A stretch of 64,000 nucleotides of DNA from Symbiodinium natans (lineage: Eukaryota > Sar > Dinophyceae > Suessiales > Symbiodiniaceae). Within the stretch, counting starts at the first letter, position 1. Each line of letters starts with the position of its first letter. Shown one piece after another: positions 1-11,420 of the stretch. Position numbers and translations under genes: made by a program. The DNA lies in contig CAJNDS010002223.1 in assembly GCA_905221605.1 (NCBI GenBank), forward strand, positions 181,567 to 245,566, read 5' to 3'. The notes beneath the pieces were generated by a model. That model saw nothing but the letters and a program-made list of their open reading frames with translations. It did no database searches and was not told the origin of the DNA.

Positions 1-193
1 TCACGCGCTGCAGGTCCGCGTGGTTCAGCCACGCCACGCGGCAGATGCTGCTGTGGGGGTCTGTCGGCTCCCCAATGCCATGCATGACCACCTGCACGTC
101 CATGCCCTCGATGTCGCACTCCGTGCGCCAGCTGCCTGCAAGTAGTGCCAGGGCCACCGGGGCCAAAGCCAGCGGTGTGGGTAAGGAGCCCAT
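1..193 (-). CDS. N-terminal exon of a putative secreted protein, cut by window edge
   Basis: The minus strand opens with ATG at 193-191 and stays open for 64 codons to the window edge. The N-terminus (MGSLPTPLALAPVALALLAG) reads as a signal peptide: a short polar start, then an Ala/Leu-rich core of about 15 residues. Cleavage is plausible near residue 20. The mature part contains Cys26 and Cys51 and a polar, acidic stretch (TECDIEGMDVQVV, then HGIGEPTDPHSS). I do not recognise the family. The reading frame has coding-like GC-rich third positions. This is probably the first exon of a gene continuing left. Upstream DNA (194-547) holds no recognisable promoter. Confidence 0.5.
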   Translation of the reverse strand, partial: MGSLPTPLALAPVALALLAGSWRTECDIEGMDVQVVMHGIGEPTDPHSSICRVAWLNHADLQRV

Positions 194-547
194 GGCCAGT
201 GTGCCAGAGATCAGAGACGACTCTCAACCTCTCTCTTTGCGAGCTGCGCCCAGGACCATACCTAGGACCTCTCGAAAGCTTGCACAAGGCTACGCAAGGA
301 TGCGCAAGGATGCGCAAGGGTTTAGGGCTTCAGACTCACAGGACTCTTAGGGCTCAAGTCTCCTCTGCAGCTTTAAACCCCCACCTCATCACCTAAAGTC
401 CGAAGAAGTCATTGCCCCGAAAGGCCCGACTTGAGCGGTGATAAGGCTTCTAGGGCTTAGATGGCAAGACTGCGATAGACTTAGGGTTTAGGGGCTTTTG
501 CTTGAGGTCTGGACTTGGATTCAGGGCTCTCTGGGCCTTTTAAGTAG

Positions 548-3500
548 AGCTTTCGGAGCTACTTCCTAAGCCCGCACTGCGGGTCTTCAGCCTGAAGCTG
601 CACGTGGCGGAAAGCGTCAAAGACAGGCAGATCCCTAAACCCTAAACCCTAAACCCTAAACCCTAACACCCCTTAAGCTGCAAAAGAAAGCCGGCGCGAC
701 TCAGCGACAGGGACTGCTGAGCAGCTGCTGGACGATCCCTGCCACAAGTCAATGCAACATGCGGCCCATTGGGATGTTCTTTAGGGTTTAGGGTTTAGGG
801 TTTAGGGTTTAGGGGTTTAGGGGTTTAGGGGTTTAGGGGTTTAGGGGTTTAGGGGTTTAGGGGTTTAGGGGTTTAGGGGTTTAGGGGTTTAGGGGTTTAG
901 GGGTTTAGGGGTTTAGGGGTTTAGGGGTTTAGGGGTTTAGGGTTTAGGGGTTTAGGGGTTTTAGGGGTTTAGGGGTTTAGGGGTTTAGGGGTTTAGGGTT
1001 CAGGGGTTTAGGGGTTTAGGGGTTTAGGGGTTTAGGGGTTTAGGGGTTTAGGGGTTTAGGGTTTAGGGGTTTAGGGGTTTAGGGGTTTAGGGGTTTAGGG
1101 GTTTAGGGGTTTAGGGGTTTAGGGGTTTAGCGGTTTAGCGGTTTAGGGGTTTAGGGGATGTTGATAGCTTCTTCGTGTCTTGGGCCTGCTCATGGAGATG
1201 CCCTCGAATCAAAGTGGCCACAAAAACCCTAAACCTCCACGCTTTCTGGAGCCCGAGATCGCTCGGAAGGGGAATGGCAGTTTGCGGCAAGGGGCGCGAA
1301 TCCAGGGCTTTAGGTGCGTAAAGTTCGGCCACGAAGGGGCTTCAAGTTTGTGCGCGAAGCTGAAAGCCCCAAAGTGAAGCGAGGGGCCAGTCCAACAAAA
1401 CCCGGAAGCTTGAACAACTTCCACCCAAGACCCTGACAGGCCCAACTTGCAGCACCCCGAGCGTGCCAAGCAAAACCGCACTCTGCTGTTCCCCCCCCCC
1501 CACTGTAAGACTGCCGCCCCAAGAAACCTTTCAAAAACCGAGCCCCCCTAAACCTTAAACCCTAAACCCTAAACCCTAAACCCTAAACCCTAAACCCTAA
1601 ACCTTAAACCCTAAACCCTAAACCCTAAACTACCCTAAACCCTGATTTCCCCGAATCCCCAAGAACCATGGGCTGCGCGCTCTTTGCTCGGAGACTGGGC
1701 ATGGACCTGGGAGGGGCGCTGCAGGTGCTGCAGTTGCATGCGACTTTGAAGAAAGGGCTTAGGGTTTAGGGTTTAGGGTTTAGGGTTTAGGGTTTAGGGT
1801 TTAGGGTTTCGGGTTTAGGGATTAGGGTTTAGGGTTTAGGGTTTCGGGTTTAGGGTTTAGGGTTTAGGGTTTAGGGTCTGGGGTTTAGAGTTTAGGGTTT
1901 GGGGTTTGGGGTTTGGGGGTTGGGGTTTGGGGTTTAGGGTTCAGGGGTGTAGGGGTGTGGGGGTTTAGGGGTCTCTCTCCGTTTTTTTTTTGCAGTCGAA
2001 GCCCTGAACCTGACCGGCCCTCACGTGGTATATACCTCGAGCCCATTTCGGCCAAAACAGTAGAGGATGGTCAGAAAGATTTGACTCAGACCCAGCGCAA
2101 AGCCCAGCGAACTCTCCCGCCACAAGACCACCTAAACTTTCCTGAGCCCCAAACCACGTTGGGTGAAATCCCCAGAATTCCCTAGGGCTCGCACGCGTGC
2201 GGCAGGCACACGTTCCCAAAGAACGCCCTGATGCACAGGTTTGGTTTGCCCTAAAGCGTACAGGCCGTAAGTTCCAAACCCAAAAGCTCTAACAAAGCCT
2301 AAACAATAGGGTTTAGGGCTTAGGGCTTAGGGTTTAGGGGTTAGGGTTTAGGGTTTAGGGTCTAGGGTCTAGGGTCTAGGGTCTAGGGTCTAGGGTTTAG
2401 GTTCTGGGGTTTAGGGTTTAGGAATTAGGGTTAGGGTTTAGGGTTTAGGGTTTAGGGTCTGGAGCCATCCAAGAGGACAAGCGATGACAAGCGGTTCAAC
2501 CCAAGGGCCTTTTTTTGGGCGACGTACCATGCAAAACTTGTTCATGGTTTAGGGTCTAGGGTAACTTGCTCAAAACACCATCAAAAAGGGGATTACATCC
2601 TACACCAGACAGCCGAGTCCTGGTCATCGATGACGTCGCACGGGCGCCCTGGCTGGGCGTTGGCCCCGCCAGTCCGCGTACCTAATAACGTGTATAGGGC
2701 TTGGGTCTGTTTCTTTGGGGCAGTCTGCTTCTTCCCGGTTGTCGTCTTTTTTCCAAGAGTGCAAGTTTCAGAGGCGTCCTGATCGTCACCCTGAACACTG
2801 AACACTGAACCCTAAACCCTAAACCCTAAACCCTAAACCCTAAACCCTAAACCGTAAACGGGGAGGGAGGGGGGGGGAATGAAAGCAAGGAGAGCAGCTA
2901 GAGGCGGCCCCAGGGTTCCTGAGTCAAGGGGGGGTTTTCAGCTCTGCCCCAACCCTTCAGGGTTTAGGGTTTAGGGTTTAGGGTTTGAGGGTTTCAGGGT
3001 TTGAGGGTTTGAGGGTTTGAGGGTTTCAGGGTTTCAGGGTTTCAGGGTTTCAGGGTTTTAGGGTTTTGGGGGTATTCTGCGCGCTTGGAGTTTCACTCAG
3101 AGGCCTTAACCTCGTGCCGCAAAACCTTACCGAGGGCCCGCACCCGAAGGCGGTGCTGCAGGTTGCGGCCTCGGCGCGCTGCCATAAGGGCTCTGTAGGT
3201 TTTTAGGGTTTAGGGTTTGGGGCCTAGGTTTTAGGGTTTAGGGTTTGGGGTTTGGGGTTTAGGGTTTAGGGTTTAGGGTTTAGGGTTTAGGGTTTAGGGT
3301 TTAGGGTTTAGGGTTTAGGGTTTAGGGTTTAGGGTTTAGGGTTTAGGGTTTAAAGGTTTATGGTTTCGGGTTTAGGGGTTAGGGTTTAGGGTTTCGGGTT
3401 TACGGTTTAGGGTTTAGGGTTTAGGGTTTAGGGTTTAGGGTTTAGGGTTTAGGGTTTAGGGTTTAGGGTTTAGGGTTTAGGGTTTAGGGTTTAGGGTTTA

Positions 3501-5112
3501 GGGTTTAGGGTTTAGGGTTTAGGGTTTAGGGTTCCGGACGCTGAAACCAAGTTCTGGTGGCTTATGGAAAGATGCGCAATGCGCCGCCCAATCTGAAAAT
3601 CAACCTGCAAAGTTGCACTGGTCTTGAGGCCAGGGTTTAGGGTTTAGGGTTTAGGGTTTAGGGTTTAGGGTTTAGGGTTAAGGGTTAAGGGTTAAGGGTT
3701 AAGGGTTAAGGGTTAAGGGTTAAGGGGTAAGGGGTAAGGGGTAATAGATTTTAGAGGCGAAGATTGGGTTTCCAGTTTAGGAGCACAGCAGGGTTCAGGG
3801 TTTCGGAGAACCCGAACATCCCTGGACCCTCAGCCGGGGGCAGTTCGGCTGAGGCCCTATCTTGCACTCTGAGGAAGGAATCTATGGAAGCAAGCCGCCC
3901 TCAACCCGAAACTTTTTTATGGGGTTCTTCGAAAAGAGAGCTCCTGCTTGTGGTAGTAAACTCTTCGACTGCAGGGAACAAGCGCCATCTACAGTCTCCT
4001 CATCTCATGTGTCCTCAGGGTTCAGGGGGCATGCTCTTGGGTCGCTTGCGCTGGGACTCCAAACACTGAACTCCGAGAACATGCAGCAACTGCAACGGCA
4101 AAACGAATATCCAAGAACACCTGCATTCAGAAGAAAGCTCTCGAAACTTTTCTGGGGACGCTGGCAGAGGCATACCATGTCCGACCACCACGCCTTTCCA
4201 GTATGCAGTGGGGAGGTTGCGGGCACAGGTTCAATGGTTCAGAGTCCGAAGCCCTAAACCCTAAACCCTAAAGATCCTGTGCACAAAAAAATGTTTGTTG
4301 GGGGAGCGTTCTAGGAGTGTGAGAGCTTGGAGTTTCCAGGGTTGGGGCTTGATATAAGTCGGAAGCAAGCGCATCCGACTTTCGGCTGGGATGTTGAGGT
4401 CTGACTCGTCCAGTGAAGTGTCTAGGGCCGCATGCTCCCCACAGGAAGAGGTTTGGGTGCATGTGGGGTGCACATGCCCGGAGTTTGAGAAGTCAAAGGC
4501 TCCTGCTGCCGAACCCTAAACCCTAAACCCCAAACCCTAAACCCTAAACCCTAAACCCTAAGCTCGTTGACTTTTGTGGGGGGCCCGGGCCCTGGCCTGG
4601 ACACCAGGTGTCGCCTCGTGGCTGAAACTGGACTCGCGCTCCCACTGCCACCTTGCAATGTCTTTGAACTCATGGGTTAGGATTGGTTTAGGGTAGTTTA
4701 GGGTTTAGGGTTTAGGGTTTTAGGGTCTAGGGTTGAGGGTTTAGGGTTTTAAAGTTTAGGGTTTAAGGTTTAGGGTTTAAAGTTTAGGGTTTAAAGTTTA
4801 GGGTTTAAAGTTTAGGGTTTAAAGTTTAGGGTTTATTAGGGTTTATGAGGGTTTATTAGGGTTTATGAGGGTTTATTAGGGTATATGAGGGTTTATTAGG
4901 GTTTATTGGGGTTTATTGGGTTTATGAGGGCTTAGGGTTTAGGGGTTTAGGGTTTCGGGTTTAGGGTTAGGATTGGGTAGTTTAGGGCTTTAGGGGAAGG
5001 ACGAATACTCCCTGTATGTCCATGGTTTCATGCCCAAGATGACAAGCGCTGGGGCCTTGAAAAGCTACCTGCCACTACTTTCGGGGACTTTCGCGAAAAG
5101 TGCGCAATGGAG
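548..5112 (+). CDS. Candidate multi-exon plus-strand gene (exons only partly resolved)
   Basis: Segments between telomere-type repeat blocks look exonic on the plus strand. They are 548-626 (ELLPKPALRVFSLKLHVAES, ends at a GC donor), 691-775 (TAEQLLDDPCHKSMQHAAHW, followed by GT), 1155-about 1218, about 1669-1755 (MGCALFARRLGMDLGGALQV), 3101-3198 (LVPQNLTEGPHPKAVLQVAA, between TTTCACTCAG and GTTTTT) and 4994-5112 (DEYSLYVHGFMPKMTSAGAL, before GTTGAG). The first two join in phase. A strong polypyrimidine acceptor ends at 2005. The protein family is not recognised, the internal junctions are not all phased, and several segments are also open on the other strand. Treat this as a candidate gene divergent from the one at 193-1. 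Confidence 0.3.
632..1157. repeat. Telomere-type repeat blocks (CCCTAAA, then 8-bp GGGGTTTA variant)
   Basis: A short CCCTAAA run (632-665) is followed by a long block at 779-1154 made mainly of an 8-bp unit (TTTAGGGG) instead of the 7-bp telomere unit. The octamer GGGATGTT occurs immediately at both edges of the second block (771-778 and 1155-1162), like a target-site duplication. Confidence 0.9.
1546..3745. repeat. Cluster of seven telomere-type blocks, mixed orientation
   Basis: Blocks lie at 1546-1645 (CCCTAAA), 1757-1970, 2308-2460 (TCTAGGG variant), 2806-2853 (CCCTAAA), 2958-3070 (TTTGAGGG and TTTCAGGG variants), 3203-3533 (nearly pure TTTAGGG) and 3632-3745 (TTAAGGG variant). Each block is dominated by its own variant, and unique segments of 70-350 bp lie between them. 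The segment 2454-2805 has no feature I can assign. Confidence 0.9.
3746..4510. other. Unassigned unique segment
   Basis: ORFs of 60-130 codons overlap in several frames on both strands here, none with a recognisable domain or a convincing splice frame. A three-unit CCCTAAA remnant lies at 4252-4272. No promoter or RNA gene is visible. Confidence 0.4.
4511..4993. repeat. CCCTAAA block and degenerate TTTAGGG block
   Basis: 4511-4562 is CCCTAAA. 4683-4993 is a degenerate TTTAGGG block with local variants (TTTAAAG, TTTATTAGGG, TTTATGAGGG). The 4575-4680 segment between them is open on the minus strand (FKDIARWQWERESSFSHEAT) and may be an exon. Confidence 0.85.
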
Positions 5113-5138
5113 GTTGAGATGCTAAGAGTCGAAACAAC

Positions 5139-5250
5139 TACTTAGAGGTTCATGGTACTTATTAACCAATTATGACTGTACCTATAACTGTACTGATAAC
5201 CATATTAGGGCACTTAAGGGGCTTAGAAGTGGGTAATAAGCTCCAAGTAC
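5139..5250. mobile_element. Short inverted-repeat (MITE-like) element, family A copy 1
   Basis: AT-rich element with related ends: it starts TACTTAGAGGTTCATGG and its last bases, reverse-complemented, read GTACTTGGAGCTTATTA. The same start (TACTTGGAGGTTCATGG) occurs at 22456. There the interior (CCCACTTATAAGCCCCTCA) matches the reverse complement of this copy, so the two copies share ends but carry the core in opposite orientation. There is no coding capacity, which fits a non-autonomous DNA element. Confidence 0.6.
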
Positions 5251-8200
5251 CCTTTCAACCGCCATCTCTCAACTGAATCTTGCAGGCAGGCGCCTCTGGG
5301 GGACTCGCCTAACCTGCCCCAACCCTGAGATTCAAACTTGCTTCAAGAATTGGGAATGCCCTTGCCCTAGGCAACACAGGACCCTAAAACCGCTTTAGCT
5401 TGAAACCAACCCTCAGCTGGGCAGGGCGCGTGGTCACCCTCCTTCTTGTCTCGCTCCTTCTTCAGCTCCTGCGCGGCAGCTTGGTCCACGGACCTGCACA
5501 GCGGAGCTCACGGGTCGGGCGGCTTGGGGAGGAACCCTAAACCCTAAACCCTAAACCCTAAACCCTAAACCCTAAACCCAGGGAACTTGGGCCTAGGGCG
5601 TGTGGGAGGCTTGCTTTTGAAGTTTATAAGATGTGGGGTAAGGCCCAGAACAGACGCGGCGCGGGGCCGTTCAAAAGGGCCGTCAGCTTCTGTCTGGGCA
5701 TCTGATTCTGAGGGTGGGGGGAAAAGTGGAGAGGCTACTCGGCTACGCCTCGCACGAATCGCTTGCCAGAGTTGTGGACAACAACAAGGCGCGCAGGAGT
5801 GACTTGCCCAATTTCCGGACTGCTTTCCAGGTGCCCAAGCATGCTTCAACGGCTTTGAGAAGTCCAAAAGGTAAAGGTGGTGTCTACACCATGGAGCCGA
5901 ATCAGGGGCTTCAATATTTGGGGCACTTCTTGGGCGGGTTGAAGGGTCTTGCATGTTTTCCTCATGACACCCTCGACCAGGAATCACTAGGAAAGCAATG
6001 ACATCTCAATGAGGGCGGCACACTGCGGTCTGCACCACATGGCCCACACCTCGCAGCTGCTTGGCTGAACTCTACACCCCCGAACACCTAAGCCCAAACC
6101 ATGCGCCATGCGCCCCGCAACCCCTTGACCTCCAAAAAAATTAGAGGAACCTCAGTTCTGTGGGGTCACATCTCAAGCATCTGCGTTGAGCTTGTTCGGC
6201 GCCCAGGGTTCAGGAAGCGTGCGTGGCTGGGGCTTGGGGGTCCGGACTTGAGGTTTCGGGCTTCAGGGCCCTCTTGCTTTGCAGCCTTGTGAGGGTCCGA
6301 ATGCGAAGAAGCCCCTCACAACATCAAAGAGAAGGAGTACTTTTTGGGGGCGGCAAACTCAAGCCATTTCAGAAGGGATCTGGAGATCCACGCTTGCCGG
6401 CCTCTCGATTAATTACCCTCACTGGCTCCTTCAGGGCTTTAGCCTGCCAAGAATGACTGTCACTAATTAGGCTGTCCTGAACAAAGTGAAGCTAGAGACG
6501 AAGCCTTCGTTGAGGCTGCTAAGACGCCGCGATGCTGTTCTAAGAGCTCGAAGGATGGGCCCCCCGACGTGCCGCGAGCATCTCTGCCTCCTCGAGCGTC
6601 AGCTTTGTGGCCAGTGGGCCCAGGCCGTTCTGCTGCACGCCAGCCTCGAGGATTCATAGGAGAGGGGGGGTAGGAGAGAAGAAGATCAGCTGCAGCAGCG
6701 CATGCTTCTTGGGAACCTTTGCAATTGTGTTCCACCCGGTGCTCTGGCCTGCGTGCTTATTTTGAACAGCCGGAGAGCCGAGCCAGAGATCAAAGCAGCT
6801 TCCATGCACTTTCATTATGGCCAGAAACACCACAACAGGTTTGAGAAGAACTGGATGGTTCAATCAGCTAAGCCACTGCAAAAGGACCTAAACCCAAGAC
6901 TTTGACGAAGAGCGTGGTCTGGGGTGTAGGGCTTAGGGATACTGGACTCTGGGGGGGAAGCCTACCACCGACTCAACAGCGCACCTTCCTGTCTTCGCAT
7001 CCAAACTTTGTTCAGCCTGGTTACAAGTCCCCCTCCTCCATCAAAATACCCCAAACCCTGAACTCCTCCCCACCCCCCAAGAACCCTAAACCCTAAACGC
7101 GAGGGCCTGGATGGCACTCTCGGCCGAGTGATGGCCTCGGGGGCAGGCCTGGCCGCGGAGTGAATCCCGGTCGAATGCAGGACAGAAGTGCAAGTGGAAG
7201 GACCTCGAGCCACAGAAGGGTTTGAACGTAGATCTAAAGCCATAAAAAAACAGCGCTATGGCCCGAAATTCACGAGATGTCCCGTCGATTCGCGTTGTCC
7301 CCTACTGGCCCCCCCTGACCGGCACAGGTCGTCTGGCCCAGGAGGCCTCTAGCGAGGTAAGCAACCCTAAATTCTGGCCCTCCTGCATACCTCAGCCTAC
7401 CCGAACCGCAAACTTGCCTTGTGGGTCCATTGTCAACTTTAGCTTGAGCCCTAAACCCCAACCGTGAGCACTACCTTCAAGGCCTATTGACAGTCAGCGA
7501 CGGTCAGGCAGCCGAATTCAGACAAAGGGCAGTAAGCTCCAGCAAGCAGCTCGCGAAGCTGTCTGAAAAGCCGCCTCCGAAGCCCCATCCCACGAAGCAT
7601 GCAACATGGCGAGGGCCTCGCGCACTGCACCCAAGATGTCGTCGCCTTGCCATCGCCAGGGGCTTAAATCTTTTGAAAGCTTTCGGGTTTGGGAGGCCGG
7701 TGGTGGGGGGGTGGGGGGGTCGGCCATTGGGGGGTTCGGGTCCAGGAATCAAGGGTGATTTCTGCATCTTGGTGAGGGTTCTCTAATTCGGGCACCCTAA
7801 GCGTTGCAAGTATGGATGAAATGGACTTTGTCTTCGAGCTCCAAACTTTAGCTGTTATCAATTCTGGAAGGCGAGCAGCAGTAGAAGGTCTGGTCGCAAC
7901 CCTAATCCTGACAGAAACCTATGAAAGCTAACAAGACGAAGCCCCAGATGCTAAGCCTTTTCAACACATCGCGGTCCCATAAAACTCTCACCAGGACTCT
8001 CACAGGAACCCCGTGAAACCCTGTTGAAGTTCGGCTATATCCGCAACAACGCTGGCCAACCCCTCCCAAGAACACCTGGCTACATGGTGAAGTTTCTGTA
8101 AGACGTCCAGACGATGCAATGTAATGTATTGTTCTCTAGTGTGTTTACATATACATATTCTTTGTATTTGTCATGACCATCATTCAAGAGAATATGTGCT

Positions 8201-8458
8201 TCGTAACAGTAGTGGAGAACCTTACTGCAGCTCGTATGTACAAAAAACGGGGCCCAAACGCACCATCGGCCAGAATACGTCGAAGGGGATCTCGTCGGAG
8301 GCCACCAAAGACACAGTGTGAGCCTGAGCAATCCAGACTTTGCAAGGGCTCCCGCGCAAGATGCTTGTGAGGGGTGAAGCAGAAGACCCTAAGCCCTAGT
8401 TGCTTTGGGTCGTCGCCCGGCTTTTGTTACTCCTAGACTCTGAGGTCAAGCTTCTGAA
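5251..8458. other. Gene-poor segment with few repeats
   Basis: A 3.2-kb stretch with one CCCTAAA block (5532-5580) and only traces elsewhere (7083-7098). Many 60-140-codon ORFs overlap on both strands, but none has a recognisable motif. 8080-8330 is more AT-rich than its surroundings. Undetected short exons are possible. I see no gene that I can support. Confidence 0.35.
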
Positions 8459-9945
8459 GAACCCTAAATCCTAAACCCTAAACCCTAAACCCTAGACCCC
8501 AATCCCTAAACCCTAAACCCTAAACCCTAAACCCTAAACCCTAAACCCTAAACCCTTGTGAAGAAGCCATCTGAGACCACGGCCCTCATGTGCGGGTGCA
8601 CGGTGTTGTCAGTAGCGCCACTGCCTTCAGCTGACTTGCCGAAGCCCTGAACGTTACACGGCCCTTTGAGGTCCTTTGACCCTGGAGCAACCCCAAGCCC
8701 CGCGGTTAAGGGTTTGGGGTTTAGGGTTTAGGGTTTAGGGTTTAGGCTTTAGGCTTTAGGCTTTAGGCTTTAGGCTTTAGGCTTTAGGCTTTAGGGTTAG
8801 GGTTTAGGGTTTTTAGGGTTTAGGGTTAGGGTTTCGGGTTTAGGGTTTAGGGTTTAGGGTTTAGGGTTTTAGTGGTTTAGGGTTTAGGGTTTTAGGTTTA
8901 GGGTTTAGGGTTTAGGGGTTAGGGTTTAGGTGTTTAGGGTTTAGGTTAGGGTTTAGGGTTTAGGGTTTTAGGGTTTAGGGTTTAGGGTTTAGGTTTAGGG
9001 TTGGTTTTAGGGTTTAGGGCTTGGGGTTTAGGGTTTGGGATTTGGGTTTGGGGTTTGGGTTTGGGGTTTGGTGTTTAGCGTCCAAGGCCCTAGCCCACAG
9101 CCCAGATACGGAATAGACTGACCCGTTCGGAGTCTGAGACCCTTAGGCTTCTTGCCCTGGGCCTCAAAGGTGTGTGTGCGAAGGACGAAGATTTGACCCA
9201 TAAACCCCAAGGGCCTGAAACCCGGAAAGCCCTCAACAAACTCACAGAAATCGCACTTCCCCTCCCGCAAAAAAAGCCAATCCATAAGGCAGAACCTCTC
9301 AGAGAAAGCCTAAAGCTTCAACGCTCAGCTCACGAATCCGTAGCCCTGGAAGCCCTCCTTACCGCCAAAACCCCGAAACATAAAACCCTAAAACCCTAAA
9401 CCCAAACCCAAACCCTAAACCCCAATACCCAAAACCTAAACCCTAAACCCTAAACCCTAAAACCCCTAAACCCTGAACCCTTGAACCCTGAACTTAAAAA
9501 AGGTTCAGGGCCTGCTCCTCGGGGCGCCGTCCACCAGCGGTGGCGGCACGCGCCAGCTCCTGGTCCAGGATCTCACCTTGTAGCGGATTCGTACCTAAAC
9601 CCTAAACCCTAACTAAACCCTAAACCCTAACCCTAAACCCTAAACTGTTTCAGGGCTGAGACAAGGCGCCCCGGACTTCGGTTCAGGAAGCTCAAGTCGA
9701 ATTCAAGCTCTCCGGGCTAAAACTGCAGAGCCCAGCAACAAGCCGCGGTTTAGGGTTTTTGGGTTTAGTGCGGGGTTTAGGGTTAGGGTTAGGTTTAGGG
9801 TTTAGGGTTAGGGTTAGGTTAGGGGTAGGGTAGGGTTTAGGGTTAGGGTTTAGGGTTTAGGGTTTAGGGTTTAGGGTTTAGGGGTTTAGGGTGGGTTAGG
9901 GTTTAGGGTTTAGGGTTGGTTTAGGGTTTAGGGTTAGGGTTTAAG
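8459..9945. repeat. Cluster of telomere-type blocks
   Basis: Blocks: 8459-8554 (CCCTAAA), 8705-9075 (TTTAGGG with a run of GGCTTTA units and many 1-2 bp indels), 9380-9485 (degenerate CCCTAAA), 9593-9645 (CCCTAAA) and 9747-9942 (degenerate TTTAGGG). They alternate in orientation. Confidence 0.9.
9512..9594 (-). CDS. Candidate exon between two telomere-type blocks
   Basis: On the minus strand this 83-bp segment follows TTTAG, which the repeat itself supplies, and ends at a GC donor. It reads PLQGEILDQELARAATAGG. The plus strand is also open (LLLGAPSTSGGGTRQLLVQD), so orientation is not settled. No family is recognised. Confidence 0.25.
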
Positions 9946-10834
9946 GGGCAGCATCAAGAGAGCATCGGCTTGGGCATCGACAGTCAGCATCGAGATGCAC
10001 ATCCATAAACGCATCCCCCAGCGGTCATTCGAAAGTCTGAAGTCCGAATCAGGAATTTATAACGAAGTTGTTGCACTACGTATAATTTGAACTCCAACCG
10101 GGACTTCTTGATCGGGGTCGGTCAACCCAGTGATTTTAATGATTCGCGTTCATCGACTTCTTCTAGCTGTAGCAAACGCGCTCACTAACTCTCTCTCATG
10201 TACAAACATTTAAGCAAATATTGTGAACAAAATATTGTATACTCAACATTACACAATTACCCTGAAAACTTTGTTTTTGTGTCAAAGATGTTTGGAAAGT
10301 ACGTGAATAAATGTTTGCACTGTTCAAGAAATGCCAAAACCACAAGTGGTAATATGGCTGTGTCGATAAATAGACTAAATTATGTTGTCCAACCATTTAA
10401 GCATGTATGTTACAAAATCATGGTTGTTGGGCTTTAACGATTTGTTCCATGATGCCGACCCCCGTTCGATTCTCCATCGACGATGTTTTCAAAGGTCCTT
10501 CCAACTCGTGGATGAACTTGTTCCAATGATTGTCTGCGTTGGTCTGACGATGTTTCGAACGTGGTCACACGTTCATGATTGCTCGATGTGATACATGATC
10601 CTGAAGCCCCTAAACTTTCCCATCCCTGTCAGCATGTTGTCACGTGTTTTCGCGGTTCGCCTCTGCGAGGTCCTCAACCAGAAGGGCCCCCTTAACCTTC
10701 ATCGCGTCATCCATGAACACCTGAGCGTGTGGCAGGCGCGGTCCGATCCGCATCTAAGGGCGGCCTCCACGGCGATTGTCCGGAGGTTTTCCCCTCCGCG
10801 TCGTGCTTCCGAAAATGAAAAAATGTTTTTGGTT
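9946..10834. other. AT-rich unique segment
   Basis: 10060-10590 is clearly more AT-rich than its neighbours. It carries ORFs of 66-84 codons in both directions with no recognisable domain. It could be old inserted DNA. No RNA gene is visible. Confidence 0.35.
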
Positions 10835-11420
10835 AGTGTTAGGGTTTAGTTTAGGGTTTAGGGTTTTTAGGGTTTAGGTTTAGGTTTGGGTTTAGGGTTG
10901 GGTTTAGGGTTTAGGGTTTAGGGTTTTTCGGGTAAGGGTTTAGGGTTTAGGGTCATTTTAGGGTCTGCCCTAGAAGGCTGTGGAGTTGCCTCGCTGGTTC
11001 GACTCCCACCGACTCTTTGAGGATCTGCGCTCGTGCTTTGGGCTATGGCGTCGGGTTTAGGGTTTAGGGTTTGGGGTTTAGGTTTAGGGTTTAGGGTTTA
11101 GGGTTTAGGGTTTAGGGTTAGGGTTAGGGTTAGGGTTAGGGTTTAGGGTTTAGGGTTTAGGTTTAGGGTTTAGGGTTTAGGGTGCTCCTAGGGCTTGAGG
11201 GCGTCTTGCCTCCTGGGACACTTCTGGCGGCTCCTCCATCTCCGTGTCGGCGCTGACCTCCAGGCACTGTTGTTGCTTCGGACTTTGCGGGCCTCTTTGG
11301 CAATTTGGCGCGAGGCTCAACTTGGGTTTCAATCCGGACCCGCCTAAGTGAAGGCGAAGTGAATCTGGCAAGCACTCAAGACCCCTAAACCCTAAACCCT
11401 AAACACTCAACCCTAAACCC
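10835..11420. repeat. Degenerate TTTAGGG blocks and a short CCCTAAA block
   Basis: 10835-10955 and 11053-11182 are TTTAGGG-type with frequent loss of one T or G. 11383-11420 is CCCTAAA-type. Confidence 0.85.

Noticed and set aside
10998-11030. tRNA-like B box (GGTTCGACTCC)
   Set aside because: The T-stem does not pair beyond 2-3 bp, and no A box, acceptor stem or anticodon arm was found upstream.
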